Shown here: piece after piece, positions 22,491-32,243 of the stretch
How positions within the stretch are numbered: position 1 is the stretch's first letter
Layout of the letters: the number at the start of each line of letters is the position of its first letter
Assembly (NCBI GenBank): GCA_031835245.1
Contig: JAVKOQ010000014.1
Location: 85,001 to 149,000, forward strand
Direction: 5' to 3'
From: Balamuthia mandrillaris
Taxonomy: Eukaryota; Discosea; Longamoebia; Balamuthiidae
Length of the DNA: 64,000 nt
Translations under genes and position numbers: made by a program
The notes under the pieces: generated by a model
Told to the model about the DNA's origin: nothing
The model's database searches: none
The model's input: only the letters and a program-made list of their open reading frames with translations

Positions 22491-23580
22491 TAAACAAAAG
22501 AAAGAGAAGAATATGAACCAAGACTGAAAGCGGGCGTCCAAGCTGTCCGTGTTGTTGAACTGAAAGTGAGGATAATAGCGAGTAAGCCCCGTGTTGGCGC
22601 CGCCAAAGTACTGGAAGGCCACCGTGGGGTCGGCCTGCCTGTTGCTCTGGAACAGCTCCTCCAGCTCCCCGGAGAGGTTGATCTCATAGTCCAAGCGAGC
22701 GTTGCTCTGCGACCACCCAGGCACCTGTTGGTACACGTGTTAGAAAGAAGACAGAGAGAAGGAAGCCAAATGTATGGGGTCGGCTCTCTCATACCACAAC
22801 GGCAGAGGTGGTGATGTCGGCAGGGAGGTCGCCTCTGGCAGAGGTGTAGGGATAGGCTCCGTAGAGGTCGGCGGGAGCGGTGGCAGCGTCCACGTAGTCG
22901 GCGGAGCCGGAGTAGCTGGCGTTGGCGTGCGCTTCTTGGATCTTGTCCCTCAGTTTCTTTTTGTTGTGTTGGGTGTTGTCAGCTGTTTGTCGTTTAGAGA
23001 GAGAGCGAGAGAGAGAGAGAGAGAGAGAGAGAAGTACCTCCAACAAGCTAACTTTGTCGCGAAGGATTCTTTCAATGGTGGTAGCAAAAGTGGCTGCCTC
23101 CAAATCTCCAGAGCTCACTTCGTTTTGGATGAGAGCGCGATCAAACGACTTTTTTTTCCAGCGGAGAACAAAAATGAGAAAAAAAGTAAATCTTTTCTTG
23201 TTACAATGCAGAGAGTGAGAAACGAGAAGAGAAACGAACGTCGACATAACGACTGGGCTGCATAACATTGTCCCGAAGGAACGCAATGTCAGCCACCATA
23301 TTGTTACGCCATCCCTGTATGCTATGTTCAGCCGAAAAAAAAAAAGAGAAGAGCAGTCAGTAACGCTCTTTTTTTTTTCAAAACAGCAAGAAGAAGAAGA
23401 AGAAGAAAGGGGTCTTTTTTGAATAAAGTACGACAAAGAGTTTTACCGTGTAGCATTGTAATAGGTGGTTTGCGCTTGGGCCTGAGCCGCAGGACCTATA
23501 ACGGCGCAGAGGCACAGCGCAAACAGCACAGCAAGCGAGCCGCTAGTCCACGGCGCTGTAGCGAAAGAGGTGCATCTCAT
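17767..23580 (-). CDS. VWA-Cache ectodomain receptor with class C GPCR seven-helix domain
   Basis: The ATG at 23580 starts a signal peptide (about 35 residues ending PAAQAQ). More than a dozen exons follow. An N-terminal region with FGGANTGLTRYYP and DARFQSWY matches the VWA-N segment of calcium-channel alpha-2-delta/CACHD1 proteins. A VWA domain follows; its MIDAS reads DTSRD rather than DxSxS. Cache-type modules then carry VVGIDFILDDL, YDSTARPWRDRA and VGIIGLDFSYTDF. The last three exons encode seven hydrophobic helices, starting at WNDPVAIVF. Class C hallmarks are IGEPTDRTC, RPWMILFWVFIYGNLVSK and a second extracellular-loop Cys (LICESEHRP). The acidic cytoplasmic tail ends near 17767. It probably senses an extracellular small molecule and signals through G proteins. 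Splice phases of the 7TM exons are consistent (FIYG/NLVSK). Confidence 0.85.
20360..20400 (-). repeat. (CT)n in a receptor-gene intron
   Basis: A 40-bp dinucleotide tract in the intron following the exon ending GGVNFDTGCFQ, reading CT on the coding strand just after the donor. Confidence 0.9.
21153..21283. repeat. (TATG)n then (GTGTT)n repeats in a receptor-gene intron
   Basis: Short TATG tetramers (21153-21188) lead into about 18 GTGTT pentamers (to 21283). They lie inside one intron of the minus-strand receptor gene and generate spurious open frames. Confidence 0.9.
22430..22490 (-). repeat. (CT)n-rich tract in a receptor-gene intron
   Basis: GA-rich on the plus strand and so CT-rich on the coding strand. 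It lies in the intron following the VWA-N exon ending DARFQSW. Confidence 0.85.
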
Positions 23581-24170
23581 TGTCGTCGGGGTGTGGTGGT
23601 GTTCCTCTCGTTTCTTCCGTTGCCAACAAACTACAAAGCAAAAGCACAGACACTTTCCTCTTCCTTCCTTTCAACCAACCTTGGCAGGCTATACGGAGAG
23701 AAGTCAAACCTTACGCCTCTATGCGTTACCGTTACTGTAACAAATTTCTTTTTTTAAAAAAAAATAAATAAACAAGCAAATGAATGAATGGAAAGAGAAA
23801 CAGAAAAAAAAACAAACCAATAAACATATTGAACGGGTGAATGCGCACCACAACGGTTATTATGTGGGCTTTCATGAATTAATTGAACTACACGTTCCTC
23901 TTCTTCTTGTTGGATAGGAAAAACCTACCTAGGAACATTTGTTTGTTTGGCCGATGAATTATATTCATTACCACGAGCGTGATTTTGGGCGGCCATTTTT
24001 GCCCCAATCCAAATAAAAATATCGAAAGTTATTAATCGATGACACTCTTTTATGGTATGCCACGTCATGTATTATCCTTTTATAGTTAGTTTTTTAAAGT
24101 TAATTTAACTTCATATGAGTAAAGTGTATGTCATCATTTTTGCGTCGTCGCTTCTCGATTATTTTTTTTT
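23581..24170. other. Intergenic between receptor start and SUV3 stop
   Basis: No gene is recognised. It should hold the receptor promoter and the SUV3 3' UTR. A T-run/A-run tract lies at 23749-23763, about 170 bp upstream of the receptor ATG. The remainder is AT-rich. Confidence 0.6.
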
Positions 24171-24404
24171 TCAGGCGCGCATCAACCGGGAAAGACTTTT
24201 GAAGTATTTCTTCTTGGACTCCACGGAGTACTTGCGTTTCTTCTCGCCTCCTTTCTTTCGGTGGGCGCGGCTGCTCTTGATGCTGCTCTGCTCCAGGATG
24301 TCGTTTATCATGTCGGACACTTTTTCCTTCATCGCGTTCGCTTTGTTTCGCTCCGTAAATGTCGTAAAACGATAACTACGGCATTGAAAAGTCAACACAA
24401 GAAG

Positions 24405-24444
<40 letters not shown>

Positions 24445-25879
24445 GGCGCTAGAAATAATGACGAGAATAAAAGGAGAAAGAGAAAGAGAGAGAAGGAGGG
24501 ACATACGACAGCCAAATATACAGATCTAACACGTTGTAGAATGTTTCTAAGTCAGACAACCTTTCTTGTGGAGCTCTGCTGAGCTTCTTGGGGTTCAACC
24601 GCAGATTCATCTTAACTTCTCCTTTCAATGCATGATGCTGTGCAAACTGTTGTTATTTTACAATTTTTTTTTGGTTTTTTTGTGAGAGCAGAACGATTAA
24701 AACAATAAAAAAAGACAACGTGATAGGTGGCGGGGAAAAGATAAAACGCACCAACAAAAGGTGATACATGAGAGCTGTGTCATCGCTATTCACAGGGCAG
24801 CTGCTAAATATGTATCGTTCACGAAGAGACAGAGGTACTTCTTCCAGCAACGCTGCTGCCGCCTTTATGGATATTGTTAAATTGGTAGCATAAAGAGAGA
24901 GAGAGAGAGAGAGAAACCGAGAGGAGGGAGAAGAGAAAGAAGCAGAGCACGACAACGAATAAGAAGGAGAAAAAGAACAAGAAAGGGAGATTTATACCAC
25001 ACTATCTTCATTGCCACAAACAAAGTAATTCTTGTCCACAGTGGCATCCTCATAAAACATTTCCTATTTAAAATGGAACATAAACACCATACAGAATAAA
25101 AAAAGAACAAGAGCAAAGAAATGTACCAAGACTTCGGCAAAGGAGAGATCGGGAAATACTTGCGAATACGCTACAAGCTGCTCGTATGTTGGAGCCAAGC
25201 CTGCTCGATCCAATTGTTCCAAATTTGAAGCCAGTGCATCTTGTATCAACGGAGCATCTCCTCGATGGACACTTGAAAGTAAAACGGAATGCATCAACAT
25301 AACCAACAAATGAGAGAAAAAAGGAAGACGGGACTCACCAAGCAACAACACCAACAGGATATTTGCTTTTGAAACGACCAGCTCTTCCCCCAATTTGCTT
25401 TATCTCTGCAGGCGTAAGATCTCTGAGCGTTTCACCATCAAACTTCTCTGCTGCTGTGAATATAATCCTCCGAATGTTTCTGCACACCCAAACAGAACGA
25501 GCAGAATATAAGTTACAATGCGTATTCTAAAATGTAGAGAGGAAGAGAAGACGCACAAGTTTAGGCCCATTCCAATAGCATCGCTTGCAACTAAGATCTC
25601 ATAAGGAGAAGTAGGATCATTGAATAACTGGGCTTGCTCCACTCGAGTAGAAGGAGGAAGTCCTCCATAAACGATGCAACACCGGTATTTGGTATTGCTC
25701 TCCACGTCCTTTTTCAGGCGGTGCAGCTTCGTACGGGAAAAGGCTATCAAGCAATCGCCAGGACGAAGTTTGGAAAAGAGGCTCTTTCCTAAGTGAGAAA
25801 CTTTGGATTCCAGCGGAGACAGGCGTTCATAAGTTCGAATCTAATGTTAATAACGCGAAATATAAGATGGCTGTAACGT

Positions 25880-25927
<48 letters not shown>

Positions 25928-27869
25928 ACCTCCAATTCATCACCCGATACGGAACACATCTGCTGAATGAGAGACAAGGCGCTCTCATTGCCACAGAGGT
26001 GAATCTCGTTGGCTGGAATTCCCAAAAAGGCCCGGCTCCAAGCCCATCCTCTGCTCTTGTCTCCAATCATCTGTATCTCATCGATCACAGCACACTCCAC
26101 CTGGCGAGAGGTATCTGCCATCTCCACCGTACATGAAACGTGCTTGGCATCGTCTGTCTCCAAGATGCGTTGCCCAGTGACAAGGTTGCAAGGAACACGA
26201 GCTTGGGTATTGAGCTTGTCATAGACCTCCTCGGCAAGCAGCCTCAGAGGTCCGCAGTAAAGTCCGCTCTTGCTCTCTGCCAGCCTTTTAAGGGCGGTGT
26301 AGGTCTTGCCGCTGTTCGTGGGTCCCATGTGCAGGATCACTTTGCGTTTCTGCTTGCGCGCGGCAGGGTACCATTCGTGAGGCAGCCGCAGATCCATCAT
26401 TCGACGACGGAGGACTCTTGAGGAGAGAGTTTTTACTTCGCCATCCATGACATCGCTTTCGGTGCTGCTCAGGAGGGATACACGTCGCAACATTTGGGTG
26501 GTTTGGGAGGTTTCTTTTCCAATGAAGGGACGCGAGGCGTATTTGCTGCCCACGAACTCGATGAAAGAGGGGAGCACACTGTCAATCCACTCTGTTACAG
26601 TTAACATGAGGAATGAGAGAGATAAAAGGGAGAGAACAAAGAGAAGAGAAAGTGAGACCTTCATCGGAAAGACTTCGATCCAACAAAAGGTGCTTGAAGG
26701 GTTCGGGGCTCCATTCATCTTCGACAGGAAACAATGACGGATAAGCATTCGGGATGGTGTTCGAAGTGCTAAAGAGAACAGATCGCTTAAAGTCACGAAG
26801 GATCCTTTCTTGAGCTCCAGGCTGTCGCAGAAATCTTGACATGTCATGAGTAGTAAACGTTCGCTCCAGTTCTACTGTCACCTCCGCACTTTGGCTGAAC
26901 TGCTTAAAACGTTTCTCCAAATAAACTGTAAATGATGCAAGAGAGAGAGAGAGAGAGGTCAAGTTGTTATTACGAAAGAAGGACAAGAAATAGAAAAAGA
27001 CTGATTCAAAGTACCTTGCTCCTCTTTCGTGAAGTTGGGAATGATCCTAGTAGAGGCTCCCACAGCTCCTTCCTTGCCATACGCTGGTTTGACGCTAACG
27101 CTGATAGTAGATTTTCGCTGTGACGCTTTCATAAGTCCTCCCCAACCATCAGGCACCAGCTCCTCCTCTTCTACCTCTGCTGCTTCTATCACTTCGTCTT
27201 CTTCTTCTCCTTCTTCTTCTTCTTCTTCCTCATATTCTTCGTCCTCTTCATCTTCTTCATCCTCCAAGTCTTTTTGCATTTGCCTCAATTGGTCAGAGCT
27301 CTTCGCACCGTCCATGCACATCAAAAACTTTAACGTCTCCTTTTCCATCTTCATTTCCTCCTCTTCCTCCTCTTCTGCGTCTCCTTCTCCCTCTTCCTCT
27401 CCCTCTTCCTCTTCCTCTTCTTCCATTCCTTCCCCTTCTTTCTCTCCCAACGAGATACCAGACAACACTCTTTGCATTGCCGTTCTTCTCTCTCGGCGTT
27501 GTGGTTGCTGTTGTTCTTTTTTGACGAGCCGAACCACAAACAGATCAGCAGCGTCGCTATTGCGGTTGGTGTTGTTTCTTGCTTTCAGTTCTTCATGAAG
27601 TTTGGCAGAAGGAGGCCACTGACAGCCCAGTTCCTCGTCCACCAGAGACAAGAGCTCATCGCCGCCAAGCTGCCAGTGGGCGGCGCTGTCACGCAGCAGG
27701 TCGGAGAAGGTGTAGTGTTGGTCCCTGGGCACGCGAAACTTGAGCTCCTCCCCATTAAAGAGCACTTTAATCAGCTGTGGCGGCGCTTCTACGCGATGAA
27801 CGAGAGGTGAGAGAGAAGGAGAAAGGGATAAGGTCAGATGAGGAGAGAAAGGGAGAGAGAAGGGGAGAG

Positions 27870-27933
<64 letters not shown>

Positions 27934-28270
27934 AACCGAAAGAAGAGAGACAGCGGATGCCCTGTTGGATGACATGTCGTCTGCTGGCAAGCGGCGCTCT
28001 GACATGGGAGACGGTTGGAGCTCGCGAGAAGACAAAGGCGCTCGCGAGAACACGCGATGACGCTCCTCCCATTATGCCTTGGAGAGCAGCACAACGATAA
28101 GAGGTGGCGGTCCGTTCGCCGGCACCAAAACCCTTCCTCCAGCCCGTTCCCCGTCGGCGGAACAAAAGGGACGATAGAGGGGAAGGGGTGATGCCTATGC
28201 CGCCTACGCAGCTGCTGCTGCCACCACCGGAGCCAAGGGGCCGCCCATAGCGGAGGCCTTGCTGCCACAT
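24171..28270 (-). CDS. SUPV3L1: ATP-dependent RNA helicase SUV3, mitochondrial
   Basis: The start at 28270 gives an Arg/Ser/Gly-rich N-terminus lacking acidic residues, fitting a mitochondrial presequence. An upstream in-frame Met (28366) would put a Lys run ahead of it and is less likely. An extra exon encodes a ubiquitin-like-looking segment and a long Glu-rich insertion. The helicase core has Walker A GPTNSGKT, SGLYCGPLRLLA, VSCTVEM, Walker B DEIQMIGD, GWAWSRAFLG, EIHLCG, IVYGGLPPSTR, LVASDAIGMGLNL and QIGGRAGRF, all diagnostic of SUV3. The C-terminal region keeps PLSLRERYIFSSCPVN and a Lys-rich tail ending at 24171. SUV3 unwinds RNA for the mitochondrial degradosome. There are about ten exons, several with (CT)n after the donor. 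Confidence 0.92.
25880..25922 (-). repeat. (CT)n in a SUV3 intron
   Basis: The tract directly follows the donor after the GDELEV exon and reads CT on the coding strand. Confidence 0.9.
27872..27926 (-). repeat. (CT)n in SUV3 intron 1
   Basis: A 55-bp tract lying after the GTTTCT donor at about 27945. It is one of the longest pure dinucleotide arrays in the window and is CT on the coding strand. Confidence 0.9.
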
Positions 28271-28610
28271 TTCTTTTTTCTTTTTCTTTTTCTTTTCTTT
28301 TCTTTTTTTTCTTCTAAAGTTTCCAGCATGAGGGGTCTTGCGGGTTGCGCTCCAGACACATGACATCCAAAGTCGTACTACACCCGATGCGCAGGAGCCA
28401 TGGCTAATTGGCGTGAAACTCTATAGTTAGCTTCACCTCCTGCGTTTTGGTTTGATTCGAAACCTGTCCATGGCAGCGGAAGAGACCGTTAAAAAAATTA
28501 TTTTTTTCATTCCAATTTTTTTTGATTTGAAAAGAAAGAAAAGAGAGATTTTTTTTTTGGTGTGTGAGTGAGGGATTGGATTGGAGGGGAGCGAGACTAG
28601 AGCCGCACCA
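28271..28610. other. Divergent promoter between SUV3 and the SANT-domain gene
   Basis: No gene is seen. The strand contains pyrimidine runs at 28270-28312 and A/T runs at 28490-28560. Confidence 0.6.
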
Positions 28611-29559
28611 ATGTCGAGGAAGCAAAGGACGGACCTGTTGGCGGAGATCTTTGAGGTCGCTGGAGAGGATTTCTCGACGATCGGGCGCTTGTTGCGGCAG
28701 CTGTCCTCGCTGGAGAAGAAGAAGAAGGGGGAGACGATCTGGAGCCGCTCCGAGCTCGATAGCTTTGAGGCCGCTCTCGCGCAACACGGCGCCGAGGACT
28801 TGGACAAAATTTGTGCCGCTGTCCCGAACCGATCCAAGTGAGTGAGATTTTTGAAGGCCTGCCCTACCACCACTTTCTTTTTTTTTTCGATCTCTCATTT
28901 GATTACTTTTTTTTTTGCGATTTGCTAAAACGATAAGAGCTGATGTGAAGGCCCAAGTGAATCTGTGGAAGCAAGCGGGTCAGGTCAAAAAACGGACGTC
29001 GGGTGATATGACCACCGCCGCCGCCGAAGGGGAAGAGGGAACCGGCGGCAGCGTTCCTACCACCCCCGAACGCAGCACGAAGAAACAAAAGCGACGAAAG
29101 TCCGATACTGCAGCTACCGCTGCCGCTCCCTCAGTGGCCGCTAGTACGGCTCCTTCTGCCACGGCCACAACTGCAAAGACTCCTGCTGCCAATGGAACAC
29201 AAACGAACGGCAAAGCAAAGGCCGGGTCGGAAGGAGAAGAAGAGGACGAGGAAGGCACAGCAGAAGAATTGGAGGGTTCGGAAGAAGAAGAAGAAGTGGT
29301 CGAAGAAGTAGAAGAAGAGGAAGAGGAGGAGGAAGAAGAGGAGGACGACAAAGCGGCAGCAGCAGCAGCTGCAGCTGCTGCGATAGAGAGAGAAAAGCAG
29401 GAAAAAGAAAGAAAGGAGAAGGAGAGAAAGGAGGCGGAGGAACGAGCGAAGAAAGAGAAGCAAGCGGCTGCGGCAGCCGCTTCTACCCCATCATCCAAAA
29501 GGCAGAAGAAGAAGAAAAAGAAGGCAAGAAGATCGGATGCAATGAACACCGCCCACTGA
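28611..29559 (+). CDS. SANT/Myb-like domain protein with acidic and Lys-rich tail
   Basis: Two exons (28611-28837 and 28938-29559) encode 282 residues. The ATG at 28611 is preferred over an in-frame Met at 28581 because the sequence from MSRKQR onward looks properly coding. Residues about 40-90 form a SANT/Myb-like domain with the spaced Trp pattern: IWSRSELDSFEAALAQHG, then LDKICAAVPNRSK and DVKAQVNLW. The remainder is low-complexity: a Lys/Arg patch, Ala/Thr-rich spacer, a long Glu run, poly-Ala, an E/K helix and a Lys/Arg tail that could be a nuclear signal. A chromatin or transcription role is inferred from the SANT domain and charged tail. The intron interrupts the SANT helix 3. Confidence 0.8.
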
Positions 29560-29642
29560 CCCTGACAAAGAGAGAAGAGAAAAAGGATAAGAAGAGAGAT
29601 GGCATGATGCAAAATAGATGAAAAATTGATAATAACTGGCTT

Positions 29643-31844
29643 TTAAATCTTCTGCAGCGTCAATGGAGGTACAGTTTCTCTCTTTCTCTTACTGCCTCTC
29701 TTCTTTTTCTTTGACGACAGCGCTCCCGTTGATGAACCACCCTCTCCTCTTTCCTCCAACTGCATACTACTTTTACCTTTCTGCTTCTCTTCCTCCTCTT
29801 CCTCCTCATATTTCTTCTCTTTCTTATCACTATGGCCCTCCGTTTGTTTCGTCTTATTCTCCACAGTAGCAGCTACCTCTTTCCCCTTTCCTTTCTCTTT
29901 CTGCTTCTGCTTCTCCTCCTCCTTGGAACGCCGCCTTTGCAGTTCCTCCTGCTCTTCTTCCTCGGAGGAAGGCCACCGCCCCTCCAAATAGCGCTTCAGC
30001 AGCGCTGCCGCCGAGACGTCCTTCTCATAGTTACACAGGTCAGCATTGGTCTGTCCATCCAGGATCACCAGGCGCTTGCCTTCATCCAACATCTGACGCA
30101 GCTCCGCCACCTCTTCCAACAGATGCCTCTCCAGCACCGTCTTGTAGGCCGGCAGCAACAACTTCCATCGCGCCTCCTTAACAGCCATCAACTTGGTAGG
30201 CTTCTGCTTCAGGCTGGTGGCCCACCCCAGGAGGGGTCCATTGCGATGCTCCTGACGACGAAGACCCTTCATGCTGGTCTTGGTCATGACACTGCGGTCC
30301 ACGCCCGCTCGCTCAAACACCTTCAGGCCCTCGTACAGGCCCTCCACGCTCATGCTCCACTTATTCTCATGGCCAGGAATGGGAATCATGCCATGAGGGT
30401 AGGCGAGCCCAAACTTGCGCCATCGGTTGTCGGTACTGCTGGGCGTGATGTCCACCAGCACGGCCTGTTTGCCCAACTCTTCCAGTAACTCCCCCGACAT
30501 TCTTCTCGGGCGTATCAAGATGGGTCCCTCCTTCTCGATCATCTTCATCAGACTGGCGGGATCCGTCGTGCTGAGGCTTTTCCTTCGCTCGCTGCCGCTT
30601 CTGCTTCTCGCCTTGCCTGCATTAGTGTTGCCGCTTCCTTCTCCTCCATCTTCGGTGGCAGAGAGCTCCAAGGCTTCGCGAAGGTATCGTTCCCTGTCTT
30701 CCTCTGCCTGCTCGTCGAATTTCTGCTTCAGAGGGCCGCCCTCCTCGCACACCTGTCGCCACTTGGCGCCCAGCAGCTTGGCCCGCTCGCCGAAGCCCAA
30801 GGGGCGCTCCGACTCGCTCTGTATGATCGGCCCATATTCCAAGCAGAAGAAATGGTAGGCACTGCGGGGCTTCTTGAGCTTACCGGGTTGCTTCTCCTCA
30901 TCGTCGTTTTTGCTCTTTGTTCGTTGTTTCTTTGTGGGTCGTTTGTTTTGGGCGTTGTTGACGGCAGTGGCGGAGGAGGGGGAGGAGGAAGAAAGCAGGG
31001 CGCGAAGCTGGGGAGGGAGGTCAGCGGGGGAAGAGGCAACATCATCAAAGTCGACCAGATCTCTGAGGGAGTAGTTCAGCGAGAAGAGGGGCATAAGGAT
31101 GGAGTAGACGAGGCTGGTGAGATCCTCTTCCACAGCCTCTGCTCGCTGCTTGATGGTTCTCTCTTTACGCAGTTGTTGACGAGACAACTGCTGTTGCGGT
31201 TGATCGTTGTTGTGGTCATGTGGAGGGGAGGAAGAAGAAGAAGAGGCGTTTGGATTGCGGCGCTCCATCAGCTTGTCCACGATGCCTTCCAGCTGGACCA
31301 CAGCCGCAGCGGCGGAGGAGGCGGCCTCCGTGGAGCTGTTGCTGCTCCCTTGGGCGCCGTTTTCGACCGTTTCGTTGTGTTGTCGTTGACCTCCTTCTCC
31401 GTTTGCTTTGTGCGTTGGTTGGGCAGCAGGCTCAACGAGGGAAGCGGAAGATTTCTTCTTCTTCCCTTTCTTCTTTGCCTTCTTTGTTTTTTTCGTGGAT
31501 GTCTGCTGCTGTGACTGCTGATCCCTAGGGTTATCATTCCCCGAGGCAGCTGCCCCGCCCCCTTTCTCCTTGCCGACCGGCGCATCGCTTGCCTTGCTCT
31601 CTTCGGTCTTGTTGGCGGTCTCCGAGGGAGAGGGGGCTGCCGCTTTAAAGCTTCTCTTTCTTTTCAGCATCCGTCGGGAGAGGGGGCTTCCGGGGGAGTT
31701 GATGATCCCATCCAGCCAGGCTTCCTCCTTGGAACGCGTTGGTTGTATGCCTGCGCCCGACTCGTCCGCGGCAGCATGATGAGCCTTCACCCCTTTGGGC
31801 TGGCCCCCAGATGGGGTGAGCCTTCGTGCCGCAGCTGCGCTCAT
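29643..31844 (-). CDS. HMG-box protein fused to a prokaryotic-type domain of unknown function
   Basis: One uninterrupted 733-residue open frame. The N-terminal third is Ser/Lys/Gln-rich and disordered. An HMG box lies around residues 330-400, from KLKKPRSAYHFFCLEY through LLGAKWRQVCEE to DRERYLREALEL. After a short linker, residues about 430-630 form a second domain containing ILIRPRRMSG, FGLAYPHGMIPIPG, SVEGLYEGLKVFE, SMKGLRR, EARWKLLLPAYKTVLE, LVILDGQTNADL and ALLKRYLEGRWP. From memory this matches a family of small bacterial and phage proteins with no known function (I believe DUF6939). The C-terminus is Glu/Lys-rich. The HMG box implies DNA binding in the nucleus; the role of the second domain cannot be stated. 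The gene has no intron, unlike most neighbours. Confidence 0.82.
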   Translation of the reverse strand: MSAAAARRLTPSGGQPKGVKAHHAAADESGAGIQPTRSKEEAWLDGIINSPGSPLSRRMLKRKRSFKAAAPSPSETANKTEESKASDAPVGKEKGGGAAASGNDNPRDQQSQQQTSTKKTKKAKKKGKKKKSSASLVEPAAQPTHKANGEGGQRQHNETVENGAQGSSNSSTEAASSAAAAVVQLEGIVDKLMERRNPNASSSSSSPPHDHNNDQPQQQLSRQQLRKERTIKQRAEAVEEDLTSLVYSILMPLFSLNYSLRDLVDFDDVASSPADLPPQLRALLSSSSPSSATAVNNAQNKRPTKKQRTKSKNDDEEKQPGKLKKPRSAYHFFCLEYGPIIQSESERPLGFGERAKLLGAKWRQVCEEGGPLKQKFDEQAEEDRERYLREALELSATEDGGEGSGNTNAGKARSRSGSERRKSLSTTDPASLMKMIEKEGPILIRPRRMSGELLEELGKQAVLVDITPSSTDNRWRKFGLAYPHGMIPIPGHENKWSMSVEGLYEGLKVFERAGVDRSVMTKTSMKGLRRQEHRNGPLLGWATSLKQKPTKLMAVKEARWKLLLPAYKTVLERHLLEEVAELRQMLDEGKRLVILDGQTNADLCNYEKDVSAAALLKRYLEGRWPSSEEEEQEELQRRRSKEEEKQKQKEKGKGKEVAATVENKTKQTEGHSDKKEKKYEEEEEEEKQKGKSSMQLEERGEGGSSTGALSSKKKKRGSKRKRETVPPLTLQKI

Positions 31845-32243
31845 CTGCGGCTCTCTTTCCTCCTTTTTTTTTTAATTTTTTTTGTTTTGGGCAAGCTTGA
31901 CATTCTTTGCATTCTTGGGCGGACAAAACCACGCAACGGTTTTTCCGGCAATGCAAAAGTGTCTCGGCTGGGGAGTACCGGTGACCCCTATCGAGGCGGA
32001 GGACAGTTTTGGCCACGCACGGAAGAATGAGCGGTTGGAACCAGAGGAGCCAATGGCAGCGGAGCTAATCAACGCTTTCATTTTAGAAGGGTGACTCCTC
32101 AGCTCGAGTTTTTTTTTTTTTGCGTTGCTATTCGTTGGGAAGAAGGCCAAAACCAAAACAAAAGAAGACCAAGATCCGCTTTGCGCTGCCGCCATCACCA
32201 CTACCACTACGCTGAGATTATTTTTTTCTTTTTAACAAAAAAG
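31845..32243. other. Divergent promoter between HMG-box and calponin-like genes
   Basis: No gene is seen. A T-rich tract at 31865-31885 lies just upstream of the HMG-box start, and T runs precede the calponin-like ATG. Confidence 0.6.
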
